Shown here one piece after another: positions 26,969 through 36,769 of a DNA stretch of 64,000 nt. The stretch is from Bacillota bacterium (GTDB taxonomy: Bacteria > Bacillota > TC1 > UBA5767): positions 1 to 64,000 of the forward strand of contig SKMO01000027.1 of assembly GCA_007121025.1 (NCBI GenBank). The letters are read 5' to 3'. The stretch's first letter is position 1. Each line of letters starts with the position of its first letter. A program made the position numbers and the translations under genes. The notes under the pieces were generated by a model. It ran no database searches. It saw only the letters and a list, made by a program, of their open reading frames with translations, and had not been told where the DNA came from.

Positions 26969-27607
26969 ATGGAAGGGTTTAATGCCAACAACCTGATGGA
27001 AAACGAATTGAAGCGTGTGGGCCGGCTCGTCGATCAGCCAAGGCTGCTGCTGCACTGCTGTTGTGCGCCCTGTGCCTGTCATGTCCTTGTCCGGCTGGCT
27101 CCCTATTTCCGCATCACGGCCTTGTATGAAAACCCCAATATCGAACCTGAAGCGGAATACAACCAAAGGGCAGAGGAATTGGCCCGTTTTCTGAAAGAGT
27201 ATCCGTTTCCCCAACCGGTGGAATTGGTGGTCGCTCCCTATGACAACGGGACGTTCAGACGCCGGATCGCAGGGTTGGAAAAAGAACCTGAAGGGGGCAG
27301 TCGCTGCCGGGAGTGTTTCCTGCTTCGGCTGGGGCGCACAGCGGCTCTGGCCGAACAACAGGGCTACGATTGCTTTACCACCACGCTGAGCACCGGATCC
27401 CGAAAGGATGCCCGGGTGCTTCATGAAATTGGCTGTGATCTGGAAAGCGAGACGCTTCGTTATCTTCCTGCGGATTTCAAAAAAAAGGGAGGCGCTCTGG
27501 AGGCAGTCCGTCTGTCCCGGGCGTATGGGCTGTACAGGCAGGATTACTGCGGATGTGTGTTTTCAAAAAGAGAAAAGGAAGAAAGGAATAAACGATATGG
27601 CGTATAA
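26969..27607 (+). CDS. queH: Epoxyqueuosine reductase QueH
   Basis: Reduces epoxyqueuosine to queuosine in tRNA, the last step of the modification; QueH is the non-cobalamin alternative to QueG. 212 residues with the family cysteines: LLHCCCAPCACH at the N terminus, CRECFLLRL, and DYCGC near the end, which bind iron-sulfur/iron. First gene behind its promoter; it overlaps the HAD phosphatase start by 11 bases. Confidence 0.93.
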   Translation: MEGFNANNLMENELKRVGRLVDQPRLLLHCCCAPCACHVLVRLAPYFRITALYENPNIEPEAEYNQRAEELARFLKEYPFPQPVELVVAPYDNGTFRRRIAGLEKEPEGGSRCRECFLLRLGRTAALAEQQGYDCFTTTLSTGSRKDARVLHEIGCDLESETLRYLPADFKKKGGALEAVRLSRAYGLYRQDYCGCVFSKREKEERNKRYGV

Positions 27608-28259
27608 GCTGCTGCTGTTTGATCTTGACGGGACACTGACCGATTCCCGGGAGGGGATCACCCGTTCCATCCGGGACGCCTTGTCCCGGATGAACCATGA
27701 GGTGCCGGATGACCTGACACTGAACCGGTTTATCGGCCCCCCCCTTCAGCGGGCGTTCCAGGAGATTCTCGCCTTTGATGAACGGGAGAGTGCTCTGGCC
27801 GTGGACCGTTTCAGAGAGCGCTACTCACGAAAGGGGATCTATGAAAACAAGGTGTATCCGGGAGTCGCCGGTTTGCTGGACCGTTTAAAGGACCAGTACA
27901 TTCTGACGGTGGCCACAGCCAAACCGGAGAGCAGCGCCCGGGTGGTGTTGGAACACTTCGGCCTGAGCCATTATTTTTCGTTTGTCCGGGGGGCGGCTTT
28001 GGATGGAACGAGGATTCACAAAGATGAAATCATCGGAGATGTGCTCCGGCAGTATCCGGAGATTCCAAAAGAGCAGGCCCTGATGATCGGCGACCGGATC
28101 CACGACATCGAAGGAGCCCGGAGCAATGGCATTGATGTGGTCGGGGTGAACTATGGGTACGGCGGTGAGGATGAACTGCAACTGGCGGATTTTCGGATAG
28201 ACCGGCCGGAAGATCTGCTGACACTGCTTGAAGAACAGGATGGCCAACATGAAGAGTGA
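27597..28259 (+). CDS. HAD-superfamily phosphatase, phosphoglycolate-phosphatase-like
   Basis: 220-residue HAD hydrolase. Motif I is LFDLDGTLTDS, motif II lies in TVATAKP, Lys is in HKDEIIG and motif IV is MIGDRIHDIEGA. The cap and FIGPPLQ stretch resemble phosphoglycolate phosphatase/5'-nucleotidase-like proteins; the substrate is uncertain. It is embedded between queH and a DEAD helicase with overlapping ends. Confidence 0.88.
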   Translation: MAYKLLLFDLDGTLTDSREGITRSIRDALSRMNHEVPDDLTLNRFIGPPLQRAFQEILAFDERESALAVDRFRERYSRKGIYENKVYPGVAGLLDRLKDQYILTVATAKPESSARVVLEHFGLSHYFSFVRGAALDGTRIHKDEIIGDVLRQYPEIPKEQALMIGDRIHDIEGARSNGIDVVGVNYGYGGEDELQLADFRIDRPEDLLTLLEEQDGQHEE

Positions 28260-29385
28260 TTTTGAACGATACACACTGGCACCCCAGACCCTGGAAGCCC
28301 TGGAAAACGGGGGGATTACCCGGTTTCTTCCGGTGCAGCGGGACACCTGGGAACCAGCCATGGCAGGAGAGCATCTGCTGGTTCAGTCACCCACCGGAAC
28401 AGGCAAGACCCTGGCCTATCTGCTTCCTGCGCTGTCCCGGATCAATCCGGAGGAGCCGGGGCCGCAGGTGCTCATTGTGCTTCCCACCCGGGAACTGGCG
28501 GCCCAGGTCCATGGCGTTCTGGCAGACGTCAAAGGCCCGGGGGTCCGGCAGGGGCTGTTTATCGGCGGAGCCAACAAGGCCCGGCAGCAAGACAAACTTA
28601 AAGAGAAACCCCATGTTCTGATTGGTACTCCCGGACGGCTGACCGACGTGCTGGCACAGCCCCGGATCAAGACGGATCGCCTGCGGTTGGTTGTGGTCGA
28701 TGAGGCGGATAAACTGGCCGATGAGAGGTTCGCCCGGGAAGTGGAGTCTCTGTTGTCCGGACTGCCGGTGGGGCCGCAGTTCCTTCTGTTTTCGGCAACG
28801 GTAAGCCGGCAGGCCAGACAGCTGCTGGAAACCCTGAACATCGAAGCCCGGGAAATCGTGATGAGCCGCAAAAAAGTCAATGAACAGATCGAGCACTGGT
28901 TCATGATGGCCGAAGATGCCCGGAAGTTTCCCGCCCTTCGGGCACTGGAAAACACCGAGGGCGTTGACCGGGCGCTCATATTCATCACCCGAAACGCCGG
29001 TGTGGAGGGGCTTGTCCGCCGTATGCGTGATTATGGGTTTTCTGCAGCAGGCATTCACAGCGGTATGGCGGCACAGGAACGAAAGAAACTGATGCAGCAT
29101 TTCCGTTCGGGCAAAGTCAGTTATCTGGTGACCACGGACATACTGGCCCGGGGAATGGACGTTCCCGACGTCAAGTACATCATCAATTACGATTTGCCCA
29201 AGGATCCGTCGACGTACGTGCACCGGGCAGGACGAACAGCCCGGGCGGGACGCCGGGGCATTGCCGTGACGTTTGTTGAAGAACGAAAAAAATTCGTGAT
29301 CCGCAAGTTCGAACGAAAACTTGAGATCACGTTTCAGGAAAAAGGGCTCAGCAGCGATGGTACGCTGATCGATGTGGCCTATTAG
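28249..29385 (+). CDS. DEAD-box RNA helicase
   Basis: ATP-dependent RNA helicase of 378 residues with no C-terminal extension. Motifs in order: Q-motif near FLPVQ, Walker A SPTGTGKT, PTRELA, TPGR, VDEAD, SAT, then in the second RecA domain IHSGM, TTDILARGMDVP and HRAGRTARAG. Suggested roles are ribosome assembly or RNA decay. ATG 28249 follows AGGA by 8 bases; ATG 28240 is also possible. Both overlap the HAD gene. The stop overlaps the convergent pseudouridine synthase stop. Confidence 0.93.
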   Translation: MKSDFERYTLAPQTLEALENGGITRFLPVQRDTWEPAMAGEHLLVQSPTGTGKTLAYLLPALSRINPEEPGPQVLIVLPTRELAAQVHGVLADVKGPGVRQGLFIGGANKARQQDKLKEKPHVLIGTPGRLTDVLAQPRIKTDRLRLVVVDEADKLADERFAREVESLLSGLPVGPQFLLFSATVSRQARQLLETLNIEAREIVMSRKKVNEQIEHWFMMAEDARKFPALRALENTEGVDRALIFITRNAGVEGLVRRMRDYGFSAAGIHSGMAAQERKKLMQHFRSGKVSYLVTTDILARGMDVPDVKYIINYDLPKDPSTYVHRAGRTARAGRRGIAVTFVEERKKFVIRKFERKLEITFQEKGLSSDGTLIDVAY

Positions 29386-30272
29386 CGCTCGGACAGGGCC
29401 CGGACCATATCCTCAGGCAGGCTGCAGTCGATTCGGATCTGCCCTCCCGTTCGGGGGTCGGGAAAGATCACCTGATGGGCGTGCAGTGCGTGACGATGGA
29501 TCGCTTCGCGGTGTCCCCCGTAAAGGGTGTCGCCGAGCAGAGGGTGGCCCAGATGGGCCATATGCACGCGGATCTGGTGTGTTCGGCCGGTATCCATCAC
29601 AAGACGGACGAGACTGTGGTTGCCCTGGTCGCTCAGCACCTGATACCGGGTGACTGCCGGCTTTCCGTCCGGGGCGATCTGTCTCTGGATGCTGCGGGGT
29701 TCCACGGGACCAATGGGCGCCCGGATGGTCCCCGCAGGGTGAGCAGGACAGCCGTGAACCAGGGCCAGATAGGTTTTGGTCAGGACCCCGGTGTCAAGCA
29801 TCCGGCGGTAGGCGCCGGCAGCGTAACGGTTTTTACAGACCAGTACGATTCCTGACGTATTCCGGTCCAGCCGCCCGGCCGGACGGAAGGGGACGCTGAT
29901 CCCCTGGCCGGCCAAGTGGGCATTGACGGCGTTGGCCAGTGTGCCACTCTGGTGGGCGCGAACCGGGTGAACGGTCATTCCCGCCGGTTTGTCCACGGCC
30001 AGATAGTCAACGTTTTCAAAGAGAATGGACAAGGGCAGGGATTCCGGACGTACAGTGGCGGCCTTGTCCACAGGCAGCACAATACGGACCTGGTCACCTG
30101 GCAGCGGAAACCGGTTCAGGTAGCCGGTTCTTCCGTTGAGGAAAATCAGGTTCATCGCTTTTAACGTATTCATCAGACGGCGTGACAGGCCCAGCTCCCT
30201 GCGCAAAATGGTGCCCAGTGTGGCTCCGCAGTCTTCCTGCCTGATGGTGTAGTCCAGTGTGTTTGGTTCCAT
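29382..30272 (-). CDS. RluA/RluD-family pseudouridine synthase
   Basis: Isomerises uridine to pseudouridine in rRNA or tRNA. 296 residues: an N-terminal S4-like segment (about 1-75), then the catalytic domain with GRLDRNTSGIVLV containing the catalytic Asp, and TGRTHQIRVHMAHLGHP. The exact uridine target cannot be set from sequence. Convergent with the helicase gene, with stop codons overlapping by 3-4 bases and no terminator between. Confidence 0.92.
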   Translation of the reverse strand: MEPNTLDYTIRQEDCGATLGTILRRELGLSRRLMNTLKAMNLIFLNGRTGYLNRFPLPGDQVRIVLPVDKAATVRPESLPLSILFENVDYLAVDKPAGMTVHPVRAHQSGTLANAVNAHLAGQGISVPFRPAGRLDRNTSGIVLVCKNRYAAGAYRRMLDTGVLTKTYLALVHGCPAHPAGTIRAPIGPVEPRSIQRQIAPDGKPAVTRYQVLSDQGNHSLVRLVMDTGRTHQIRVHMAHLGHPLLGDTLYGGHREAIHRHALHAHQVIFPDPRTGGQIRIDCSLPEDMVRALSER

Positions 30273-30331
30273 AAGATCACCCCAAGTGAGTATAACCGAT
30301 TCGGAACTGTCTGAAAAGAGGAGGCAAACGG

Positions 30332-31999
30332 ATGAGCAAAATCACATTGAAAATCAACGGCAAAGACTACCAATTCCCCAAAGGCGTCCGCCTGGCGGAA
30401 CTGGCACGGATGGTTCAGGACCAGTATGAACACCCGATCGTGGTGGCCAAAGTCAACCACCAGTTGCGCAATTGCTGTGATCATCTGCAGGAGGACGGCG
30501 AGGTGGAATTTCTGGAAGTGACCAGTCCCATCGGAAACCGCGTTTATCAGCGTTCGCTGACCTTTGTGTTGTCCAAGGCCATTCGGGATGTGTATCCACA
30601 GGCCCGTCTCAGCGCAGAGCACTCGATCAGTCACGGGCTGTACTGTCAGCTGAAGAATTTCCGGCACCTGAAGATGGACGATGTGGAACGGATTGAACAG
30701 CGGATGCGGGAGCTGGTGGAGGCGGACCTGCCCTTTGTCCGGACCACCATCCCGACGGAAGAAGCAGTTCGAATCTTTGAAGAGCACCAGCATGAAGACC
30801 GGGTGATCCTTTTTGAGAGAGAGCGGCAGAAAAGCGAAACATCGATCTACACCCTGGACGGCTATTCGGATTACTATTTCGGGTACATGGTGGCCAGCAC
30901 CGGCATGCTGCAAACGTTCCAGCTGCGGTACTACATGCCGGGGTTCATCCTCTTGTTTCCGGATGAACAAAACCCGAACATCATGCCGGCATTTGAAGAA
31001 CAGCCCAAACTGTTTAACATCCTCCGGGAAAGCGACGCGTTTGCCAAGTTCCAGAACGTCCACAACGTGGGCATGCTCAACCGGCACATCCGGGAGGGAC
31101 GGATCGGAGAAGTGGTCCGGGTGTCGGAGGGACTTCACGAAAAGAAGATCATTGACATTGCCGAACAGATCACCAGAGAGCGGGAGCGTATCCGTTTGAT
31201 CATGATTGCGGGTCCGTCGTCCTCAGGAAAGACCACATTTGCCAAACGCCTTTCCGTTCAGCTCAAGGTCAACGGAATGGATCCAGTGGCCATTTCACTG
31301 GACGATTATTTTGTCAACCGGGAAGAGACGCCGCTGGACGAAGACGGAAAACCGGATTACGAGTCCCTGGAGGCCATCAATGTGGAGCAGTTCAACCGTG
31401 ATCTGACGTCCCTTCTCCAAGGGGAGGAGGTCGAGTTGCCGGCGTTTGATTTCAAGACAGGGATCAACGCGCCATCCGGTAAGATCACCCGGGTCCGGCA
31501 TGATCAGCCCATAGTGATTGAGGGCATTCACGGCCTGAACAACCGGCTGACCGAGACCATTCCCCGGTCCCGGAAGTTCTACATATATATCAGCGCTCTG
31601 ACCCAGTTGAATCTGGACAGCAGCAACCGGATCAAGACCACGGACGCCCGACTGCTTCGGCGGCTGGTCCGGGATGCGAAATTCCGGGGGTATCCGGCGG
31701 ATGCCACCCTGGGGATGTGGCAGTCTGTGCGCCGGGGAGAAAACAATTACATTTTCCCGTTTCAGGAAAATGCTGATGTAATGTTTAATTCTCACCTGGT
31801 TTATGAGCTGTCGGTGCTCAAGCAGTTTGCACAGCCGTTTCTCGAGGCGATTGATGAAGAAGCGCCCCACCATGCGGAAGCCAAGAATCTCCTGAACATT
31901 CTGGATTTTTTTGAGCCCATGGATGCACTGGAAGAAATCCCCAACAACTCGCTCATCCGCGAGTTCATTGGCCAGAGCTGTTTTTATCATTTTGAATAG
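30332..31999 (+). CDS. TGS-domain nucleoside (uridine) kinase
   Basis: 555 residues. The N terminus is a TGS domain (about 1-65) and a ThrRS second-additional-domain-like region (SAEHSISHGLY, about 95-220). The C-terminal kinase has Walker A AGPSSSGKTT near residue 295 and resembles uridine kinase/phosphoribulokinase (DDYF, IEGIHGLN). Such fusions occur in Firmicutes and are annotated as nucleoside kinases; the TGS/SAD part suggests RNA or ligand sensing, which is inference. AGGAGG precedes ATG 30332. Confidence 0.85.
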   Translation: MSKITLKINGKDYQFPKGVRLAELARMVQDQYEHPIVVAKVNHQLRNCCDHLQEDGEVEFLEVTSPIGNRVYQRSLTFVLSKAIRDVYPQARLSAEHSISHGLYCQLKNFRHLKMDDVERIEQRMRELVEADLPFVRTTIPTEEAVRIFEEHQHEDRVILFERERQKSETSIYTLDGYSDYYFGYMVASTGMLQTFQLRYYMPGFILLFPDEQNPNIMPAFEEQPKLFNILRESDAFAKFQNVHNVGMLNRHIREGRIGEVVRVSEGLHEKKIIDIAEQITRERERIRLIMIAGPSSSGKTTFAKRLSVQLKVNGMDPVAISLDDYFVNREETPLDEDGKPDYESLEAINVEQFNRDLTSLLQGEEVELPAFDFKTGINAPSGKITRVRHDQPIVIEGIHGLNNRLTETIPRSRKFYIYISALTQLNLDSSNRIKTTDARLLRRLVRDAKFRGYPADATLGMWQSVRRGENNYIFPFQENADVMFNSHLVYELSVLKQFAQPFLEAIDEEAPHHAEAKNLLNILDFFEPMDALEEIPNNSLIREFIGQSCFYHFE

Positions 32000-32014
32000 C
32001 ACAAAGGAGACGAC

Positions 32015-32848
32015 ATGGTATTAGGAAGTCATTTGTCCGTAGCAAAAGGATATCCCCAGGCGGCTCAAACAGCGGTTTCCATCGGGGCCAACACGTTTCA
32101 ATTTTTCACCCGAAATCCCCGGGGCGGCCGGGCCCGGGCTCTGCGGGAGGGAGAAGTGGACCAGCTGAGAAACCTGATGGAAGCGCATGATTTTGGTCCG
32201 ATTCTGGCCCACGCCCCGTACACCCTGAATCTGGCGGCCACAGTGGAAAAAACCGCTCTTTTTGCCCGCAACACCCTGCGGGAAGATTTGGAACGGGTGG
32301 AGTCCCTGCCCTGCAGCCTGTACAACCTGCACCCCGGAAGTCACGTGGGTGAAGGAACGGACGCAGGAATTTCCCGGATCACGGAGATTTTCAATGAGAT
32401 TGTGACCGGCCGGGAAACCACCACCATATTACTGGAAACCATGTCCGGAAAAGGGTCGGAAGTCGGTGCAACCTTTGGGGAACTGCGCCGGATCATCGAC
32501 GGCGTGGCGCATCCGGAACGGTTTGGGGTCTGCCTGGATACCTGCCATGTGTACGACAGCGGGTATGACATTAAAAACGATCTGGACGGGGTCCTCGATG
32601 AATTGGACCGGGAAGTGGGGCTTAAACGGCTGAAGGCCATTCACCTCAATGACAGTGTATATGGGCTGGGAAGCCGAAAGGACCGGCACGCAGGCATTGG
32701 GGAAGGAACGCTGGGGCTGGAGGCCATGGTGAATATCATGAGACATCCGGCACTGAAGGATCTGCCCTTTTTTCTGGAGACGCCTTATGACGATCTGGGA
32801 CACGGTCGGGAGATCTCTCTGATCCGGGAGGCTCTGGGACATGGATAG
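32015..32848 (+). CDS. nfo: Endonuclease IV (AP endonuclease)
   Basis: Cleaves DNA at abasic sites. 277 residues with the TIM-barrel zinc-ligand pattern of Nfo: GSHLSVAKG, FTRNPR, HAPYTLNLA, NLHPGSH, LLETMSGKG, CLDTCHVYDSGYD, HLNDS and DRHAGIGEG. AAAGGAGA precedes ATG 32015. It overlaps nth, giving a base-excision repair pair. Confidence 0.96.
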   Translation: MVLGSHLSVAKGYPQAAQTAVSIGANTFQFFTRNPRGGRARALREGEVDQLRNLMEAHDFGPILAHAPYTLNLAATVEKTALFARNTLREDLERVESLPCSLYNLHPGSHVGEGTDAGISRITEIFNEIVTGRETTTILLETMSGKGSEVGATFGELRRIIDGVAHPERFGVCLDTCHVYDSGYDIKNDLDGVLDELDREVGLKRLKAIHLNDSVYGLGSRKDRHAGIGEGTLGLEAMVNIMRHPALKDLPFFLETPYDDLGHGREISLIREALGHG

Positions 32849-33467
32849 GGTCAGGGAAATCATGGCCATTCTGGAGCAGACCTATCCGGATGCACGTACA
32901 GAACTTGAGTTTGAGACGCCGTTTCAGCTGTTGGTGGCTACCATGATGGCCGCCCAGTCCACCGATAAACAGGTAAACAAGGTCACCCGTGTTCTGTTTC
33001 ATGAGTACGGCACCCCGGAGCGGATCGCCGCGCTGTCGGAAGAGGCGTTTGCCAAGATGATCAGCAGTGTGGGCTTGTACCGAAACAAAGGCCGGGCCAT
33101 TGTGCAGACGTCCCGGATTCTTCTTCAAAAACACGCTGGAGAGGTTCCCGGGACCCGCGAAGAGCTGGAGGCCCTTCCGGGGGTTGGCCGAAAAACAGCC
33201 AACGTCGTCCTGTCCAACGCCTTTGGAATCCCGGCTTTTGCTGTGGATACCCACGTGTTCCGGGTGTCCCGCCGGCTGCGACTGGCTGACGGAAGCACAC
33301 CAATGGCGGTAGAACGGCAGCTGATGGACAGCATCCCCGAAGAGCATTGGGGCTTGATGCACCACCACCTGATTCTGCATGGAAGACGGATCTGTCTGGC
33401 CCGCAACCCGAAATGCGTGGATTGTCCGCTGCTGATGTTGTGCGACAGTCCGGCCCGGACAGTCTGA
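32841..33467 (+). CDS. nth: Endonuclease III (DNA glycosylase/AP lyase)
   Basis: Removes oxidised pyrimidines and nicks abasic sites. 208 residues: helix-hairpin-helix LPGVGRKTANVV with catalytic Lys, catalytic Asp in AVDTHVFRV, and a C-terminal 4Fe-4S loop with four Cys (C-x6-C-x2-C-x5-C). Its start lies in the end of nfo. Confidence 0.96.
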   Translation: MDRVREIMAILEQTYPDARTELEFETPFQLLVATMMAAQSTDKQVNKVTRVLFHEYGTPERIAALSEEAFAKMISSVGLYRNKGRAIVQTSRILLQKHAGEVPGTREELEALPGVGRKTANVVLSNAFGIPAFAVDTHVFRVSRRLRLADGSTPMAVERQLMDSIPEEHWGLMHHHLILHGRRICLARNPKCVDCPLLMLCDSPARTV

Positions 33468-33509
33468 GGCATGATACAGGCAGCAGGCACAACAAGAACA
33501 GGTGCAGCA

Positions 33510-33545
33510 AAAAAACCATGCTCACAAAGGAGCATGGTTTTTTGC
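33510..33545. terminator. Bidirectional terminator between nth and the Fur-family gene
   Basis: Stem 33510-33523 with 33530-33543, with A run on one side and T run on the other, usable from both directions. Confidence 0.9.
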
Positions 33546-33558
33546 GGTCATTGTGTTG

Positions 33559-33960
33559 TTACTTGCACTGGGGGCAGACCCCGTTGTAATAGACCTGCTT
33601 TTGTTCGACCTGGAACCCATCCAGTGATGCATCGTCAAGGTTTAGATCCTGGAAGAAAATGTCATGGATGACCCCGCACTCCCGGCACATAAAGTGACCG
33701 TGAACCGTGGTGTCCCCGTCATAACGGACTTCGTTTTCGTTGATCAGGATCGGTTGAACAAGACCCCGCTCCAAAAACAGATGCAGTGTATTGTAAACCG
33801 TTGTCCGTGACAAGGTGGGGATTTCTTCCACCAGTTCCTGATAGACGGAGTCTACAGATGGATGATTCTTGTGTTCCATCAGGTATTCATAGATCTTCAT
33901 CCGGGGAAACGTCGGCTTGATATTGTGTTCGGTCAGACTCTTTGTAACAAATGTATTCAT
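33559..33960 (-). CDS. Fur/PerR-family metalloregulator
   Basis: 133-residue dimeric repressor with an N-terminal winged helix (KPTFPRMKIYEYL, TLSRTTVYNTL) and a metal-binding C-terminal part (HGHFMCREC, then CPQC for structural zinc). Whether it senses iron, peroxide or another metal is not clear; the His-poor regulatory site leans toward PerR. ATG 33960 follows AGGATGG. It has its own consensus-like promoter and is convergent with nth. Confidence 0.88.
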   Translation of the reverse strand: MNTFVTKSLTEHNIKPTFPRMKIYEYLMEHKNHPSVDSVYQELVEEIPTLSRTTVYNTLHLFLERGLVQPILINENEVRYDGDTTVHGHFMCRECGVIHDIFFQDLNLDDASLDGFQVEQKQVYYNGVCPQCK

Positions 33961-33994
33961 CGCGCCCATCCTTTTTTGTAATGGTTTCATGCTA

Positions 33995-34023
33995 ATCCTA
34001 TTCCCAAAGGCTGTTTTTGTCAA
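33995..34023 (-). promoter_or_regulatory. Sigma-A promoter of the Fur-family gene
   Basis: On the minus strand TTGACA (34018-34023), 17-base spacer, TAGGAT (33995-34000), 35 bases before the start codon. Confidence 0.75.
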
Positions 34024-34171
34024 GAGCTATTCCGAAACGGTCCCCATGCTGGGACGACTCCTGCTTTGCGTCTGTTCCTGTCTGGGGCTCAGGGATGTTC
34101 CCACCGGGGATTCCCAGGGCAATGAACGGTGAGGATGCCATGGATATGGCGTCCTCAGGGGTTTCTTCAGA

Positions 34172-36097
34172 CTAAGCGTGCTGTTTCGTGTAATTAAGCA
34201 ATCCGCCGGCCAGCAGGATGTCAATGAACCGGGGGCTCAGTCCGTGCTTCACCGGGATTTCGCGGTTTTTGGTGACGTTGACCACCAGGATCTTGTTGCC
34301 CTCTTTCAGGTCTGTGTGCAGGTTTCGGATGATCAGCAGATCGCCCTGACTGAACTGATCATAATCCCGCTCATCAGCAAACTCCAGGGGAACAATGCCA
34401 AAGTTCACCAGATTGGCCCGGTGGATCCGGGCAAAGCTTTTGGCGATGACCGCTTTGACGCCCAGATACATGGGAGCCAGTGCGGCGTGTTCCCGGCTGG
34501 AGCCCTGGCCGTAATTGTGCCCCCCGACGATGAAACCGCCGTCTTTCTTGAGGGCCCGCTGGGCGAAATTTTCATTGATGGCCGAAAACACGTACTGTGA
34601 AATGGCCGGAATGTTGGACCGAAGCGGGAGTACCTTGGCACCGGCCGGCATGATGTGGTCGGTGGTGATGTTGTCGTCCACTTTGATCAGGACTTCCCCT
34701 TCCAGAGATTTGCGCAAAGGTTCTTTGACCGGTAGAGGTTTGATGTTTGGCCCCCGGCGCACAACCACGTCCTCCGGATGGTCGGACGGGGGAATGATCA
34801 GTCGGTCATCAATGAGGAATTGTTCCGGCTGTGGAACCTTGATGGGATCTCCCAGGGTCCGGGGATCGGCCAGTGTTCCGGTCAGAGCCGTCGCGGCTGC
34901 TGTTTCCGGGCTGGACAGATAGATGTCCGCATCCTTGGTGCCGCTTCGTCCCTTGAAGTTGCGGTTAAAGGTCCGGACGGAAACACCGCCGGAAACCGGA
35001 GACTGCCCCATGCCGATACAGGGACCACAGGCAGACTCGAGGATCCGTGCACCGGAAGCGATCAGATCACCAAGGGCGCCGTTGTCGGCCAGCATCTTGT
35101 AGACCTGACGGGAACCGGGCGAAATGACCAGGGAAACATCCGGGTGGACCACCTTTCCCTTCAAAACAGTGGCCACCTGCATCAGGTCCGTGTAAGATGA
35201 GTTGGTGCAGCTGCCGATGGCCACCTGGTTGACTTTCAGGTCGCTGAAGCTGGCCACCGGGCGGACGGTATCCGGACTGTGTGGACAGGCCACCAGGGGT
35301 TCAAGTTTGGACAGGTTGATCTCAATGACGTCATCGTAATGGGCGTCCGTGTCAGCACTGATTTCTGTCCAGTCGCTTTCCCGGCCCTGGGCCTTGAGAA
35401 ATGTCCGGGTCACCTCGTCGCTGGGGAAAACCGATGTGGTCGCTCCCAGTTCGGCGCCCATATTGGTGATGGTGGCCCGTTCCGGGACGGACAGGGAAGA
35501 AGCTCCCGGACCCCCGTATTCAATGATCTTGCCGACGCCTCCTTTGACAGACATGATGTCAAGGACTTTCAAGATGACATCCTTGGCGCTTACCCAGGGA
35601 GGCAGCGCCCCGGTCAGGTGCACCTTGACCACCTGAGGGGTGGTCAGGTAGAAGGGGCCGCCGGCCATGGCCACAGCAACATCAAGGCCGCCTGCGCCAA
35701 TAGCAATCATCCCCAGACCACCACCGGTGGGGGTGTGACTGTCAGAGCCCAGCAGCGTTTTGCCCGGAACGCCAAAACGCTCCAGATGCACCTGGTGACA
35801 GATCCCGTTTCCGGGTCTGGAAAAATATATTCCGTGTTTTGCGGCGACGGTCTGCAGGTACAGGTGATCATCCGCGTTTTCAAACCCGGTCTGCAGGGTG
35901 TTGTGGTCCACGTAACTGACGGACAGTTCGGTTTTGACCCGGGGCACCTCCATGGCCTCAAACTGCAGATAGGCCATCGTCCCTGTGGCATCCTGGGTCA
36001 GGGTCTGGTCGATGCGGATGGCGATTTCGCCTCCCGGCGCCAGCGCGCCTTCCACCAAATGGTTTTCCAGGATCTTATGCACTATATTTTTTCCCAT
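34172..36097 (-). CDS. acnA: Aconitate hydratase
   Basis: 4Fe-4S enzyme interconverting citrate and isocitrate. 641 residues, the shorter form found in anaerobic Firmicutes. Iron-sulfur ligands are in GSCTNSSY and CGPCIGMG; SDSHTPTGGGLGM and NYGQGSSREHAA are active-site motifs. ATG 36097 follows AAGGAGGA; the 5' extension to 36130 is not used. It may support glutamate synthesis together with the glutamate dehydrogenase gene at 56 kb, but they are not adjacent. Confidence 0.95.
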   Translation of the reverse strand: MGKNIVHKILENHLVEGALAPGGEIAIRIDQTLTQDATGTMAYLQFEAMEVPRVKTELSVSYVDHNTLQTGFENADDHLYLQTVAAKHGIYFSRPGNGICHQVHLERFGVPGKTLLGSDSHTPTGGGLGMIAIGAGGLDVAVAMAGGPFYLTTPQVVKVHLTGALPPWVSAKDVILKVLDIMSVKGGVGKIIEYGGPGASSLSVPERATITNMGAELGATTSVFPSDEVTRTFLKAQGRESDWTEISADTDAHYDDVIEINLSKLEPLVACPHSPDTVRPVASFSDLKVNQVAIGSCTNSSYTDLMQVATVLKGKVVHPDVSLVISPGSRQVYKMLADNGALGDLIASGARILESACGPCIGMGQSPVSGGVSVRTFNRNFKGRSGTKDADIYLSSPETAAATALTGTLADPRTLGDPIKVPQPEQFLIDDRLIIPPSDHPEDVVVRRGPNIKPLPVKEPLRKSLEGEVLIKVDDNITTDHIMPAGAKVLPLRSNIPAISQYVFSAINENFAQRALKKDGGFIVGGHNYGQGSSREHAALAPMYLGVKAVIAKSFARIHRANLVNFGIVPLEFADERDYDQFSQGDLLIIRNLHTDLKEGNKILVVNVTKNREIPVKHGLSPRFIDILLAGGLLNYTKQHA

Positions 36098-36132
36098 GTT
36101 GTGTCCTCCTTGTTCATTCGATCTATCCATAA

Positions 36133-36161
36133 ATCATAGCAGATCGTTTATGTTCCGTAAA
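36133..36161 (-). promoter_or_regulatory. Probable promoter of the aconitase gene
   Basis: Minus strand TTTACG (36156-36161), 17-base spacer, TATGAT (36133-36138), 36 bases before the start. Confidence 0.5.
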
Positions 36162-36291
36162 GAAGCCCTGATGGCCTCCGAACAGGGGGGCGAGGAGTTA
36201 AAGGATGTGTTTTTCACCGGCAGTTTTGGGCGGCAATAAGAAATCTGGGTTAAAATAAGTTATAATTGATTATTGAACTGGAGGAAATTCG

Positions 36292-36756
36292 ATGAACATC
36301 GTATTGGTGGAACCTGAGATTCCGGGAAACACAGGGACGATTGCCCGAACCTGCGCGGCCACAAACTGCCGGCTGCATCTGGTCCGCCCCCTGGGGTTTT
36401 CCGTCGATGACAAATATCTGAAAAGAGCAGGGCTGGATTACTGGCCCCTGGTGGACATTGCTTATTATGACGGGATTGAGGAAGTGCTGGAAACGCATCG
36501 GAGCGGAAGGTTTCACTTTCTGACAACAAAGGCCCGCAAAGCCTATCACCAGGTGGCCTTCGGCCCCGATGATTTTCTGGTGTTCGGGAAGGAAACGAAA
36601 GGTCTTCCGGAATCACTTCTGAACGCCCATCAGGAAGAGTGCCTGCGGATTCCCATGGTGGATCTTCCGCAGGCCCGGTCTCTGAATCTGTCCAATTCGG
36701 TCTGCATTGTGCTTTATGAAGCGCTCAGGCAGAATGGCTTTAAGGGACTGAGCTGA
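36292..36756 (+). CDS. trmL: tRNA (cytidine/uridine-34 2'-O)-methyltransferase TrmL
   Basis: SPOUT methyltransferase for the wobble base of tRNA-Leu. 154 residues: EPEIPGNTGTIARTC at the N terminus, FGKETKGLP, and the knot RIPMVDLPQARSLNLSNSVCIVLYE. GGAGG precedes ATG 36292. A TATAAT at 36261-36266 may be its -10 but the -35 is poor. First of a run of rightward genes reaching pyk. Confidence 0.95.
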   Translation: MNIVLVEPEIPGNTGTIARTCAATNCRLHLVRPLGFSVDDKYLKRAGLDYWPLVDIAYYDGIEEVLETHRSGRFHFLTTKARKAYHQVAFGPDDFLVFGKETKGLPESLLNAHQEECLRIPMVDLPQARSLNLSNSVCIVLYEALRQNGFKGLS

Positions 36757-36769
36757 AAGGGGGAGTTGG